Below, one piece after another: positions 30,913-38,427 of a stretch of DNA of 53,636 nt. Under the pieces are notes generated by a model that saw only the letters and a list, made by a program, of their open reading frames with translations, had not been told where the DNA came from and ran no database searches. The first letter of the stretch is position 1, and each line of letters opens with the position of its first letter. The stretch comes from a bacterium (GTDB lineage Bacteria; Bacillota; Clostridia; Lachnospirales; Lachnospiraceae): assembly GCA_004562765.1 (NCBI GenBank), contig SFRL01000024.1:1-53636 (forward strand), given 5' to 3'. A program made the position numbers and the translations under genes.

Positions 30913-31320
30913 ATGACATACGCAGAATTTTTCTATGAGATCAAGAACAGATTTATGGGAGCGGATCTGAGTGACATTAAAGAGCATCTGGCATTTCAGT
31001 TTAATATTGAGGACGAGGAAGCAGGCGGTATTTTTTATGTTGAGGTGAAGGACGGCGAACTGGCAGTCGAGCCCTATGAGTATTATGACAGGGATGCGAT
31101 GTTCACCGCAACTCCTGATACTTTTCTGAAGATTGCCGAGGGAAAGATCGATCCGATCTGGGCGTTTACGGTACAGAAGCTCAAAGTAGAGGGAAACATT
31201 GATAAGGCTCTGCGCTTAAAAGATATCATTGAGATCAAGCAGAAGCAGATGAAGAAAGAAAAGAAAGACAAAGAGAAACAGGAAAAACTCGAGAAGAAGG
31301 AAGACAAGAAGAAAAAGTAA
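30913..31320 (+). CDS. SCP2 sterol-carrier domain protein with Lys-rich tail
   Basis: The 135-residue protein is a single SCP2-like domain (about 1-110). It shows the typical GIFYVEVKDGELAVEP strand pair, the ATPDTFLKIAEGKIDP helix, and FTVQKLKVEGNIDKALRL near the end. A tail of about 25 residues follows that is almost entirely Lys, Glu and Asp. SCP2 domains hold hydrophobic ligands such as fatty acyl chains or acyl-CoA. As first gene of the TetR-controlled operon it may carry a lipid substrate or product for the downstream acyl-activating and condensation enzymes, and the basic tail could touch membrane lipids (inference). GAGGAGG precedes ATG 30913. Confidence 0.85.
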   Translation: MTYAEFFYEIKNRFMGADLSDIKEHLAFQFNIEDEEAGGIFYVEVKDGELAVEPYEYYDRDAMFTATPDTFLKIAEGKIDPIWAFTVQKLKVEGNIDKALRLKDIIEIKQKQMKKEKKDKEKQEKLEKKEDKKKK

Positions 31321-31335
31321 CAGCAGGGAGGACAT

Positions 31336-32307
31336 ATGGGAGTATTAAAAAAAGGTCTGGCTGCAGCCGGAGCGCTGGCAGCAGCAAGTGCGGCAGGCAC
31401 TGCATACTTTTACAATCGGACGATGATCCGTCAGAATGCCATTGTGGAGCGCACGATGAAGATGGCAGGCACGGACTGGTCGCAGTATTCGGACATTCTG
31501 GCAGAGCGCAAGGCGTTTGCTTTCGCGCAGCCTCATGAGGAGGTCTATGTGACATCCTATGACGGGCTGAAGCTTCACGCAACGTATCTTCCGGCCATCA
31601 AAGAAAGTGGAGATAAAAAGCGGGTCGTGATCTGCTTCCACGGATATACCAGCAAGTCGCTGGCGGACTTTATCGGCCTGACAGATTACTACTTTAAACG
31701 TGGTTTTACCATGCTTCACCCGGATGCCCGTGCGCACGGTGAGAGCGAAGGAAAATATATCGGCTTCGGCTGCCTGGACAGAAAAGATGCGATAAAATGG
31801 ATCGACTGGGTACTGGAAAAATGCGGCGAGGATGTGGAGATCTTTTTACACGGTATTTCCATGGGCGGCGCAACGGTGCTCATGGCCAGCGGCATGGAAT
31901 TGCCTCCTCAGGTGAAGGGTATCATTTCAGACTGCGGTTTTACCTCTCCGAAGGAGGTGTTCACGCATGTGTTGAACACCATGTACCATCTGCCGGCATT
32001 CCCGATCATCAACGAGGCTGACATTGTCAACCGCAAGCTGGCAGGCTACGGCATGGACGAGTGCAACGCAAAGCGCGAGGTGGCGAAGGCAAAGATTCCG
32101 ATCCTGTTCATTCACGGGTCAAAGGATACTTTTGTACCGACTTATATGTGCAACGAGCTGTATGACAGCTGCGCGTCAAAGAAACAGATTTTGATCGTAG
32201 AGGGAGCTGCACACGGTGAGAGCTATTTTAAAGAGATGGCTACATACGAAAAAACGCTGGATACGTTCATAGAGGACTGTGAACAGACAGCGGGTGATGG
32301 CGAATAA
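31336..32307 (+). CDS. Membrane-anchored alpha/beta hydrolase
   Basis: The 323-residue protein has a short Ala-rich N-terminal hydrophobic helix (about 5-25) followed by an alpha/beta hydrolase fold. VICFHGYTSKS forms the oxyanion-hole region, HGISMGGA holds nucleophile Ser175, FIHGSKDTFVP holds the acid, and GAAHGESYF the catalytic His. Catalytic parts are complete. In this operon it is the natural candidate for release of a product from the carrier protein, or for hydrolysis of an ester or amide lipid (inference). GGGAGGAC lies before ATG 31336, and the gap to the SCP2 gene is 15 nt. Confidence 0.87.
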   Translation: MGVLKKGLAAAGALAAASAAGTAYFYNRTMIRQNAIVERTMKMAGTDWSQYSDILAERKAFAFAQPHEEVYVTSYDGLKLHATYLPAIKESGDKKRVVICFHGYTSKSLADFIGLTDYYFKRGFTMLHPDARAHGESEGKYIGFGCLDRKDAIKWIDWVLEKCGEDVEIFLHGISMGGATVLMASGMELPPQVKGIISDCGFTSPKEVFTHVLNTMYHLPAFPIINEADIVNRKLAGYGMDECNAKREVAKAKIPILFIHGSKDTFVPTYMCNELYDSCASKKQILIVEGAAHGESYFKEMATYEKTLDTFIEDCEQTAGDGE

Positions 32308-32333
32308 TCAGACGAAGAAAGAAAGGGGACAGC

Positions 32334-33731
32334 ATGAAAACACATAAGGGATACAAGACATATCCGCTCACAGCGGCACAGAAATTTCACTTCTTTTATC
32401 TGGACAGATGTCCGAAAAAAGAGGTCATGAACATCGGAACAAGCCTGACGATCGAGGTGGAGCTGGATGTTGATGAACTGCGGAAAGCGATCTATAAGGC
32501 TTATGAGCGGTGCGAGGCAATGCGTCTGCGCTTTGCTTATGATAAAAAAGAAAAGAAGTGGTATCAGTACATAGTGGAAAAAGAGGAACGCGAGATCGAG
32601 TATGTGGATTTCACCGGAAAAACGATGGAAGAGGCAGAAAAGATCATGACGGAGTGGACACAGGTGCCCTTTGAACGCGAGGATTCTCCGATGAGCCGTA
32701 TCGTGATCATCAAGACTCCCGACGGCAATCAGGGCTTGTATCTGCTGGGCGATCACATGATCCTCGATGCACAGTCACTGATCATGTTCATGAGGGATAT
32801 TATTGAGCTGTACTGTAATGCGAAGTTTGAGGGCGTGGAATACCCGAAGGAGATGCGTTCTTATATTGAACAGCTGGAGAAGGATCTGGCTTATGAGAAT
32901 AACAGCAAGGCGCAGCAGAGAGACCGCGAGTTTTTCCACAAGCTGATCGATGAGTCAGAGCCCATCTTTAACGGTATCGAGGGACCTCAGCCGCTTTTGG
33001 AGGCAAGAAAGAAAAATCCGGCTGCCAGATCCGCGCATTTTATTACCCAGCATGTGGATTCCGCACTGGATACCTTCCATCTGGAGGGTGAGCCGACGGC
33101 GAGACTCATGAAATTCTGCGAGGAGCAGCATGTTTCCCAGCAGTGCCTGCTCATCATGGGTATGCGAACTTACTTCCAGAAGCTGAACGGCAACGAGGAT
33201 GTTTCCTTCAACGTGGCTTATGCGAGACGCGCGACACTGGCAGAAAAAAAATCCGGCGGCACGCGTATCCATTCGTTCCCGTTCCGCACGGTCATCCCGG
33301 AGGACAAGACATTCCTGGAGGGAATACATATCATCCGTGACGGCCAGAACGAGATCTTCCGCCATACCAATTTTGATCCTGTGGAGTATTTTGCGTACCG
33401 TGCACAGAAATACCCGATCGAGCCGGGTACGAGCTATGAACCCATGTCTTTTACCTATCAGCCGATGACGCAGAAGGATCAGGGCTTAAACAAGCTGGGA
33501 GACATCAAGTACAAGACCAAATGGTATCCCAACGGTGCCACCACACAGGCAATGTATCTGACGGTAATGCACCGCCCGGAGGACAATGGACTGGATTTCA
33601 ACTTTGAGCACCAGACGGCTGCGGTCACGAAAGAGCAGCTGGAGTATTTTTACTACTATATCTGCAAGATCATGTTCAAGGGTATCGAGAAGGCTTATAT
33701 GCCGATCGGAGATATTTTGAAACTGATCTAA
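32334..33731 (+). CDS. Free-standing condensation-domain protein
   Basis: The 465-residue protein is a lone condensation domain of the NRPS/acyltransferase superfamily. The opening YPLTAAQKFHFFYL corresponds to the first core motif. The active-site loop reads GDHMILDAQS, so HHxxxDG becomes D140-H141-M-I-L-D145-A: the catalytic second His and the structural Asp remain, while the first His and the Gly are changed. The floor-loop region and C-terminal half (DVSFNVAYARRA ... HSFPFRTVIP) are present. Such enzymes join an acyl or aminoacyl thioester on a carrier protein to an amine or alcohol. A carrier protein follows after 25 nt. The substrates are unknown. AAAGGGGAC precedes ATG 32334. Confidence 0.87.
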   Translation: MKTHKGYKTYPLTAAQKFHFFYLDRCPKKEVMNIGTSLTIEVELDVDELRKAIYKAYERCEAMRLRFAYDKKEKKWYQYIVEKEEREIEYVDFTGKTMEEAEKIMTEWTQVPFEREDSPMSRIVIIKTPDGNQGLYLLGDHMILDAQSLIMFMRDIIELYCNAKFEGVEYPKEMRSYIEQLEKDLAYENNSKAQQRDREFFHKLIDESEPIFNGIEGPQPLLEARKKNPAARSAHFITQHVDSALDTFHLEGEPTARLMKFCEEQHVSQQCLLIMGMRTYFQKLNGNEDVSFNVAYARRATLAEKKSGGTRIHSFPFRTVIPEDKTFLEGIHIIRDGQNEIFRHTNFDPVEYFAYRAQKYPIEPGTSYEPMSFTYQPMTQKDQGLNKLGDIKYKTKWYPNGATTQAMYLTVMHRPEDNGLDFNFEHQTAAVTKEQLEYFYYYICKIMFKGIEKAYMPIGDILKLI

Positions 33732-33756
33732 AATATTAAAAAAGGAGAATCAGATT

Positions 33757-33978
33757 ATGTTTGAAAAATTAGTTGATATCATTGTAAATTATGTGGAAGT
33801 AGACAAGGCAGATATTAAACCGGAGTCACGTTTCATGGAGGATCTGGGTTTTACCTCCTTTGATTTCATGAGCATGCTGGGTGAGATCGAGGATGAACTG
33901 GATGTGGAGATTGAGCAGGAGAAGGCTGCAGATATCCGTACCGTCGGAGAGGCAGCAGCATACTTAGAGACACTGTAA
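33757..33978 (+). CDS. Acyl/peptidyl carrier protein
   Basis: The 73-residue acidic four-helix protein carries the phosphopantetheine attachment region DLGFTSFDFMSML with Ser34; the usual DSL is TSF here. It lies between a condensation enzyme and an adenylating ligase, so it is very probably the dedicated carrier of this pathway rather than the fatty-acid ACP. The altered residues around the serine could matter for recognition by the phosphopantetheinyl transferase and partner enzymes. No phosphopantetheinyl transferase gene is in the window. AAAGGAG precedes ATG 33757. Confidence 0.9.
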   Translation: MFEKLVDIIVNYVEVDKADIKPESRFMEDLGFTSFDFMSMLGEIEDELDVEIEQEKAADIRTVGEAAAYLETL

Positions 33979-33994
33979 ATCTGTAATAGTGGAA

Positions 33995-34019
33995 GTGAAC
34001 CGGGCATGGAAAGGTTCGC
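33995..34019. repeat. Inverted repeat before the adenylating ligase gene
   Basis: GTGAACC (33995-34001), 11 nt, GGTTCGC (34013-34019): 7-bp arms with one G-U pair in the 72-nt gap. It sits shortly upstream of the AGGAGG ribosome site, in the same relative position as the GTAACTG repeats elsewhere. Confidence 0.4.
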
Positions 34020-34050
34020 GGGAGTATCGTGAGCTAATAGGAGGAAAGTT

Positions 34051-35589
34051 ATGAACGTAGAGAGCAGCACCATTCGTGAGATCATCGTAAAATCCGAGGC
34101 GGCATACGGTCCGCAGGATGCATTTCGTTTTAAGGTAAAACGCGCGGACGAGACCGGAAAGCGTGCCGTAGAGGTAGAGAGCAAGACATACACACAGTTG
34201 AAACATGATACCGAGTGTTTTTCAGCAGCACTGGGATCATTGGGACAGGCAAAAGGACATATCGCGGTCCTTGGAACTACATCTTATGAGTGGGTGGTAG
34301 CTTATCTTGGAATCGTAAACAGCGGAAGCGTTGCAGTTCCTTTGGATGCACAGCTGCCTTCCGAGGATCTGTGTGATCTTTTAAATCGTGCAGAAGTGAC
34401 AACACTTGTTTTTGACGAGACAAAGGCAGCAGTTGCAGCGGATGCATTAAAAGCATGTCCGGAACTTAAAATTGTGATCGCCATGAGTGAAGAAAGTGCA
34501 GTTTCAGAGGCACTTTCTCTGTGGAAGCTGATCGGGGAGAATGAGGCCGGTTATGCATATGAGCCGCAGCCGGAGGAATTGGCGACGATCATGTTTACTT
34601 CCGGAACCACCGGAAAGAGCAAGGGCGTTATGCTCACCCACCGCAATCTGGCAGAAAATGCCACCTGTCTGGACATGAAGATTGAGCCGGGCACGGTCAT
34701 TATGTCCGTACTTCCGATCCATCATGCATACTGCCTGAGCATGGACATCTTAAAGGGACTTTCCCTCGGAAGCGTGATCTGCATCAACGATTCACTGATG
34801 CGTGTGGCAAAAAATATTAAATTGTTTGAGCCGAACATGATCCTGATGGTTCCCCTCATGATCGAGACGCTGGCAAAGAAGCTGGAGGATGCGGCATGGA
34901 TGCCGGCTCCGCTTGTCAAGGCAAAGGTGTTCGGAAAGCAGTTCCACACCATATGCAGCGGTGGCGCATACTTAAATCCCGCGTATTATGATACATTTGC
35001 AAGATACGGGATCACGATCCTGCAGGGCTACGGAATGACGGAGTGCGCTCCTGTGATCAGTACGAATTTAAGCTGGGACAACCGGAAGGGTTCTGTCGGA
35101 AAGCTGATGCCCAACTGTGAGGCAAAGACCGTGGACGAGGAGCTGTGGGTAAAGGGCTCCAGCGTGATGCAGGGTTATTACCACATGCCGGAAGAAACCG
35201 CAGCTACGCTGGAAGACGGCTGGCTGAAGACGGGTGATCTGGGTTATGTGGATGAGGATGGATATGTTTATCTGACCGGAAGAAAGAAAAACCTGATCAT
35301 CACACCCAACGGTGAAAACATCTCCCCGGAGGAGATAGAGAATAAGATCGGTGAGGCTCGTCTCGTGCAGGAAATCCTGGTGCGCGACAACGAGGGCATT
35401 ATCGAGGCAGAGATCTTCCCGGATTACGAGTATGCCACCAAGAAAAAGATCAAGGATGTGCCTGCGAAGCTGCAGGAGATCATCGACGAATACAATCAGG
35501 GAGCTCCCCTGTACAAGCGCGTGTTCAAATTAAAGGTTCGCGACGTCGAGTTCGAGAAAAATACAACAAAAAAGATCAAGCGGTTTTAA
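34051..35589 (+). CDS. Acyl-adenylating enzyme (AMP-dependent synthetase/ligase)
   Basis: The 512-residue protein is an ANL-superfamily adenylating enzyme. The P-loop TSGTTGKSKG is at 183-192, GYGMTECAP is the adenine-binding motif, and LKTGDLGYVDEDGY and the hinge GRKKNLIITPNGENISPEEIE follow. The conserved C-terminal Lys is seen in the ending NTTKKIKRF. The domain is closer to fatty-acid CoA/ACP ligases than to a typical amino-acid-activating NRPS domain (inference from the motifs). With the carrier gene just upstream, it most likely loads an acyl group onto Ser34 of that protein. AGGAGG precedes ATG 34051. The operon ends at the hairpin 35608-35639. Confidence 0.9.
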   Translation: MNVESSTIREIIVKSEAAYGPQDAFRFKVKRADETGKRAVEVESKTYTQLKHDTECFSAALGSLGQAKGHIAVLGTTSYEWVVAYLGIVNSGSVAVPLDAQLPSEDLCDLLNRAEVTTLVFDETKAAVAADALKACPELKIVIAMSEESAVSEALSLWKLIGENEAGYAYEPQPEELATIMFTSGTTGKSKGVMLTHRNLAENATCLDMKIEPGTVIMSVLPIHHAYCLSMDILKGLSLGSVICINDSLMRVAKNIKLFEPNMILMVPLMIETLAKKLEDAAWMPAPLVKAKVFGKQFHTICSGGAYLNPAYYDTFARYGITILQGYGMTECAPVISTNLSWDNRKGSVGKLMPNCEAKTVDEELWVKGSSVMQGYYHMPEETAATLEDGWLKTGDLGYVDEDGYVYLTGRKKNLIITPNGENISPEEIENKIGEARLVQEILVRDNEGIIEAEIFPDYEYATKKKIKDVPAKLQEIIDEYNQGAPLYKRVFKLKVRDVEFEKNTTKKIKRF

Positions 35590-35607
35590 CACCGTTTTAA
35601 ATCGGAA

Positions 35608-35639
35608 AGCTATGTCTGTTTCTGCAGGCATGGCTTTTT
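35608..35639 (+). terminator. Terminator of the condensation operon
   Basis: An 11-bp stem (35608-35618 with 35625-35635, two G-U pairs) with a 6-nt loop leads into T5. Confidence 0.85.
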
Positions 35640-35676
35640 ATTTGTAAAAAAGTATGCCTGCGAAACTATTTTTGTA

Positions 35677-35708
35677 TTGACTCTCCCCTTAGGGTAAGGG
35701 TGTATGAT
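35677..35708 (+). promoter_or_regulatory. MerR-type promoter of the UvrA-like gene
   Basis: TTGACT (35677-35682) and TATGAT (35703-35708) are 20 bp apart, too far for normal sigma-70 use. The spacer holds a dyad CCCTTA-GGG-TAAGGG (35686-35700). An overlong spacer with a central dyad is the hallmark of promoters that MerR-family activators twist into an active form. No merR gene lies in the window. Confidence 0.75.
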
Positions 35709-35755
35709 AAACTAGAAGTAAAATTGAATGAGCATCAGCAAGAGGGGGATCAATC

Positions 35756-37996
35756 GTGGAACACAAAAAAATAGTGATCAAGGGATTGAAACAAAATAAT
35801 CTGAAAAACATTTCTCTGGACATTCCAAAACAAAAAATAGTTGTTTTTACCGGTGTATCCGGTTCCGGTAAATCCAGCATCGTCTTCGACACGATCGCGG
35901 CGGAAAGTCAGCGGCAGATGAACGAGACATATACGGCGTGGATACGCGGCCGCCTGCCGAAATATGAACGGCCGCAGGTGGAATATATTGACAACCTGAA
36001 TCCATCTGTTGTCATCGACCAGAGCCGCCTCGGAGGCAATGCCAGATCCACGGTCGGAACGATCAGCGACATGTATTCTGCACTCCGGCTGTTGTTTTCG
36101 CGCATCGGAACACCGAAGGTCGGGCCGGCGTCATTTTTTTCTTTTAACAATCCAAATGGAATGTGCAAAACCTGCGCAGGGATCGGTAAAGTGATGGATC
36201 TGGACATTCATCAGGTCATCAATACGGAACACACGTATGAGGAAGGAATTTTCCAGCTTCCGGCCTTCGGACCGGGGAATTACTATTGGAAAGTGTATCG
36301 CAGACCGGACTTGTTTGATGTGAATAAAAAATGGTGCGAGCTCTCTGAAGAGGAACAGAATATCCTGCTCTACGGCAGCCGCACGAAAGGCGAAGAGCGG
36401 ATCGATAAAAAGCTTGAGGGTGTCTATAACCAGTTCAAACGTCTGTGCCTGATGAAGAGCGCAGAGGAACAGACGGATTATACCTTGAAAAAGATCAGCC
36501 AGTTTATGGAGGAGACAGTCTGCCCGGATTGTGGCGGAAGACGGCTGAGCCCACAGACATTGTCCTGCCGGATCAACGGTTTCAATATTGCGGATATGTG
36601 CGAAATGGAGTTCCTTGAACTGCGGGAAGAACTTTTAAAGATCACGGATCCGCGCGGTATGACGATCGTGGAGCAGCTGGTGGCTTCCCTTGACCGGATG
36701 ATCGATATCGGACTGCCTTACTTAAGCATGAACCGGGAATCGTCCACATTGTCCGGCGGTGAGGCGCAGCGGTTGAAACTGGTGCGCTATATGGGCAGTT
36801 CCCTTACGGATATGATCTACATTTTTGATGAGCCGAGCACCGGTATGCATCCGAGAGATGTCCACCGGATGAGCCGGCTGTTAAAGAGCCTGCGTGACAA
36901 GGGAAATACGGTGCTTGTTGTGGAGCATGATAAGGATATCATCCGTATTGCGGATGAAGTGATCGATGTGGGTCCGCTGGCGGGAAAAAACGGTGGACAG
37001 ATCCTCTTTCAGGGCAGTTATGAGGACCTGCTTGTGAGTGGAACGCGGACGGGAGAAGCGATGAAGGAAGTCGTGACCTTCAAAGAAAACCCGAGAAAAC
37101 CGACGGAATGGCTTCCGGTGAGAGACGCCTGTCTGCACAACCTGAAGCATGTGGATGTGGACATTCCGCTGGGTGTGCTGACCGTGGTGACCGGTGTGGC
37201 CGGGTCGGGAAAATCGTCCCTCATTCGTGATGTGTTCGCGAAACAGTATGCGGATCGCGTGGTGCTGGTTGACCAGAGTGCAGTTACGGCTACCGGGCGT
37301 TCCACGGCATGTACGTACCTTGGATTTTTTGACGAGATCCGAAAGGTATTTGCGGCTGCCACCGGAGCGGATGCAGGACTGTTTTCTTTCAACAGTAAGG
37401 GTGCATGTCCGGCATGTAAGGGCAGAGGCATGATCACAACGGAGCTGGTATTCATGGATCCCGTGACGACGGTATGTGAGAGCTGCGGCGGCAGCCGATA
37501 CAGTGAGGAAGCACTGTCACATCTGTATAAAGGAAAAACGATCGTAGATGTGCTGCATATGAGCGTGGAGGAGGCACTGGAGTTTTTTGCGGAAAACAAC
37601 AAGATCCGAAGACATTTAGAAGCGCTTATGGAGACCGGTCTTCCGTATCTGTCATTGGGACAACCGCTCTCTACGTTATCCGGCGGCGAGCGCCAGCGTG
37701 TGAAGCTGGCAAAGGAGCTTCGAAAAAAGGGAAATATCTATGTTCTGGACGAGCCGACCACCGGACTGCACGCGTCGGATATCAAACAGATCATGGAACT
37801 GTTGGACAGCCTGATCCAGCGCGGCAACACAGTGATCGTCATCGAACACAACACGGATGTCATGAAGCTGGCAGATTATATCATCGATATCGGACCGGAC
37901 GGCGGTACCTCCGGCGGAGAAGTTGTCTTTACCGGAACACCGCAGGAGATGATGGAACATGCGCAGACGATCACGGCAAAGTATCTGAGAAAGTAA
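35756..37996 (+). CDS. UvrA-like ABC ATPase, short (drug-resistance/UvrA2-type)
   Basis: The 746-residue protein has two UvrA-type ABC units: Walker A GVSGSGKSS at 33-41 and GVAGSGKSS at 480-488, with LSGGEAQR and LSGGERQR signatures and DEPSTGMHP and DEPTTGLHA. Four CxxC pairs (Cys137/140, 256/259, 551/554, 574/577) keep the zinc modules. It is about 200 residues shorter than UvrA, and the first unit lacks room for the UvrB-binding and insertion domains. That matches UvrA2/DrrC-like proteins linked to drug or DNA-damage resistance, rather than nucleotide excision repair. It starts with GTG at 35756 after GAGGGGG. The MerR-type promoter suggests induction by a toxic compound. Confidence 0.87.
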   Translation: MEHKKIVIKGLKQNNLKNISLDIPKQKIVVFTGVSGSGKSSIVFDTIAAESQRQMNETYTAWIRGRLPKYERPQVEYIDNLNPSVVIDQSRLGGNARSTVGTISDMYSALRLLFSRIGTPKVGPASFFSFNNPNGMCKTCAGIGKVMDLDIHQVINTEHTYEEGIFQLPAFGPGNYYWKVYRRPDLFDVNKKWCELSEEEQNILLYGSRTKGEERIDKKLEGVYNQFKRLCLMKSAEEQTDYTLKKISQFMEETVCPDCGGRRLSPQTLSCRINGFNIADMCEMEFLELREELLKITDPRGMTIVEQLVASLDRMIDIGLPYLSMNRESSTLSGGEAQRLKLVRYMGSSLTDMIYIFDEPSTGMHPRDVHRMSRLLKSLRDKGNTVLVVEHDKDIIRIADEVIDVGPLAGKNGGQILFQGSYEDLLVSGTRTGEAMKEVVTFKENPRKPTEWLPVRDACLHNLKHVDVDIPLGVLTVVTGVAGSGKSSLIRDVFAKQYADRVVLVDQSAVTATGRSTACTYLGFFDEIRKVFAAATGADAGLFSFNSKGACPACKGRGMITTELVFMDPVTTVCESCGGSRYSEEALSHLYKGKTIVDVLHMSVEEALEFFAENNKIRRHLEALMETGLPYLSLGQPLSTLSGGERQRVKLAKELRKKGNIYVLDEPTTGLHASDIKQIMELLDSLIQRGNTVIVIEHNTDVMKLADYIIDIGPDGGTSGGEVVFTGTPQEMMEHAQTITAKYLRK

Positions 37997-38003
37997 AATT
38001 GAC

Positions 38004-38049
38004 GCCAAATCACCGAACGAAATGGTGCCAAATCACCGAACAAAATAGT
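38004..38049. repeat. Two tandem 23-bp direct repeats
   Basis: Units 38004-38026 and 38027-38049 share the core GCCAAATCACCGAAC and differ at two positions. They start 8 nt after the UvrA-like stop codon and end just before the ribosome site of the next small ORF. Confidence 0.85.
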
Positions 38050-38065
38050 GCGTAAGGATCGATCT

Positions 38066-38323
38066 ATGGAGCTTCGTCAGGAACACCTTTTGGACAGGAA
38101 ATGTAATCATCTCTGCAGCCTGTTTGAGGAGAACAAAGAAGTTTCTAACGGTGTCATCGTGCACTCGGATTTTCGTTTAAACAAGGCATTTGATCAATTA
38201 AATACACTGTCCGAACAACAGAAAGATAAAGTGGAATTTCTGCTTTATTATATGACGAAGCCTGAGTATCAGCTTTCTGTGCGGGAAGAGATCTATCTGG
38301 ATAATATGCTGGACCTTTTTTGA
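38066..38323 (+). CDS. Small orphan protein of unknown function
   Basis: The 85-residue product is highly charged and helical, with LRQEHLLDRKCNHLCSLFEENKEV at the start and QLSVREEIYLDNMLDLF at the end. I do not recognise a family. AAGGAT (38054-38059) is 6 nt before ATG 38066; an in-frame GTG at 38048 lies in the upstream repeat and is rejected. It is flanked by paired repeats on both sides, and its stop codon lies inside the first downstream repeat. This makes it a candidate remnant or passenger of a small mobile element, but no transposase is present. Confidence 0.55.
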   Translation: MELRQEHLLDRKCNHLCSLFEENKEVSNGVIVHSDFRLNKAFDQLNTLSEQQKDKVEFLLYYMTKPEYQLSVREEIYLDNMLDLF

Positions 38324-38349
38324 CCCATGTTGGCTCTATTTTGACCCAT
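38318..38349. repeat. Two direct TTTTGACCCAT repeats
   Basis: TTTTGACCCAT occurs at 38318-38328 and again at 38339-38349, exactly 21 bp (two helical turns) apart. The first overlaps the stop codon of the small ORF. They lie about 80 nt before the chemoreceptor start. Confidence 0.8.
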
Positions 38350-38427
38350 ATATATACAAATGAACAACGAATATGTTACAATTATACTATTGTTTATTAA
38401 CTCTGCCAGATGAGAAAAGGAGCATGT

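Noticed and set aside
35756..37996. Canonical excinuclease subunit uvrA
   Set aside because: At 746 residues it is about 200 shorter than UvrA and lacks room for the UvrB-binding and insertion domains, and it is not next to uvrB.
38004..38049. CRISPR array
   Set aside because: There are only two adjacent copies of 23 bp with no spacers between them and no cas genes in the window.
38340..38427. Sigma-28 (flagellar) promoter for the chemoreceptor
   Set aside because: No TAAA-N15-GCCGATAA-like sequence is present upstream; only a weak TATACT -10-like box is seen.
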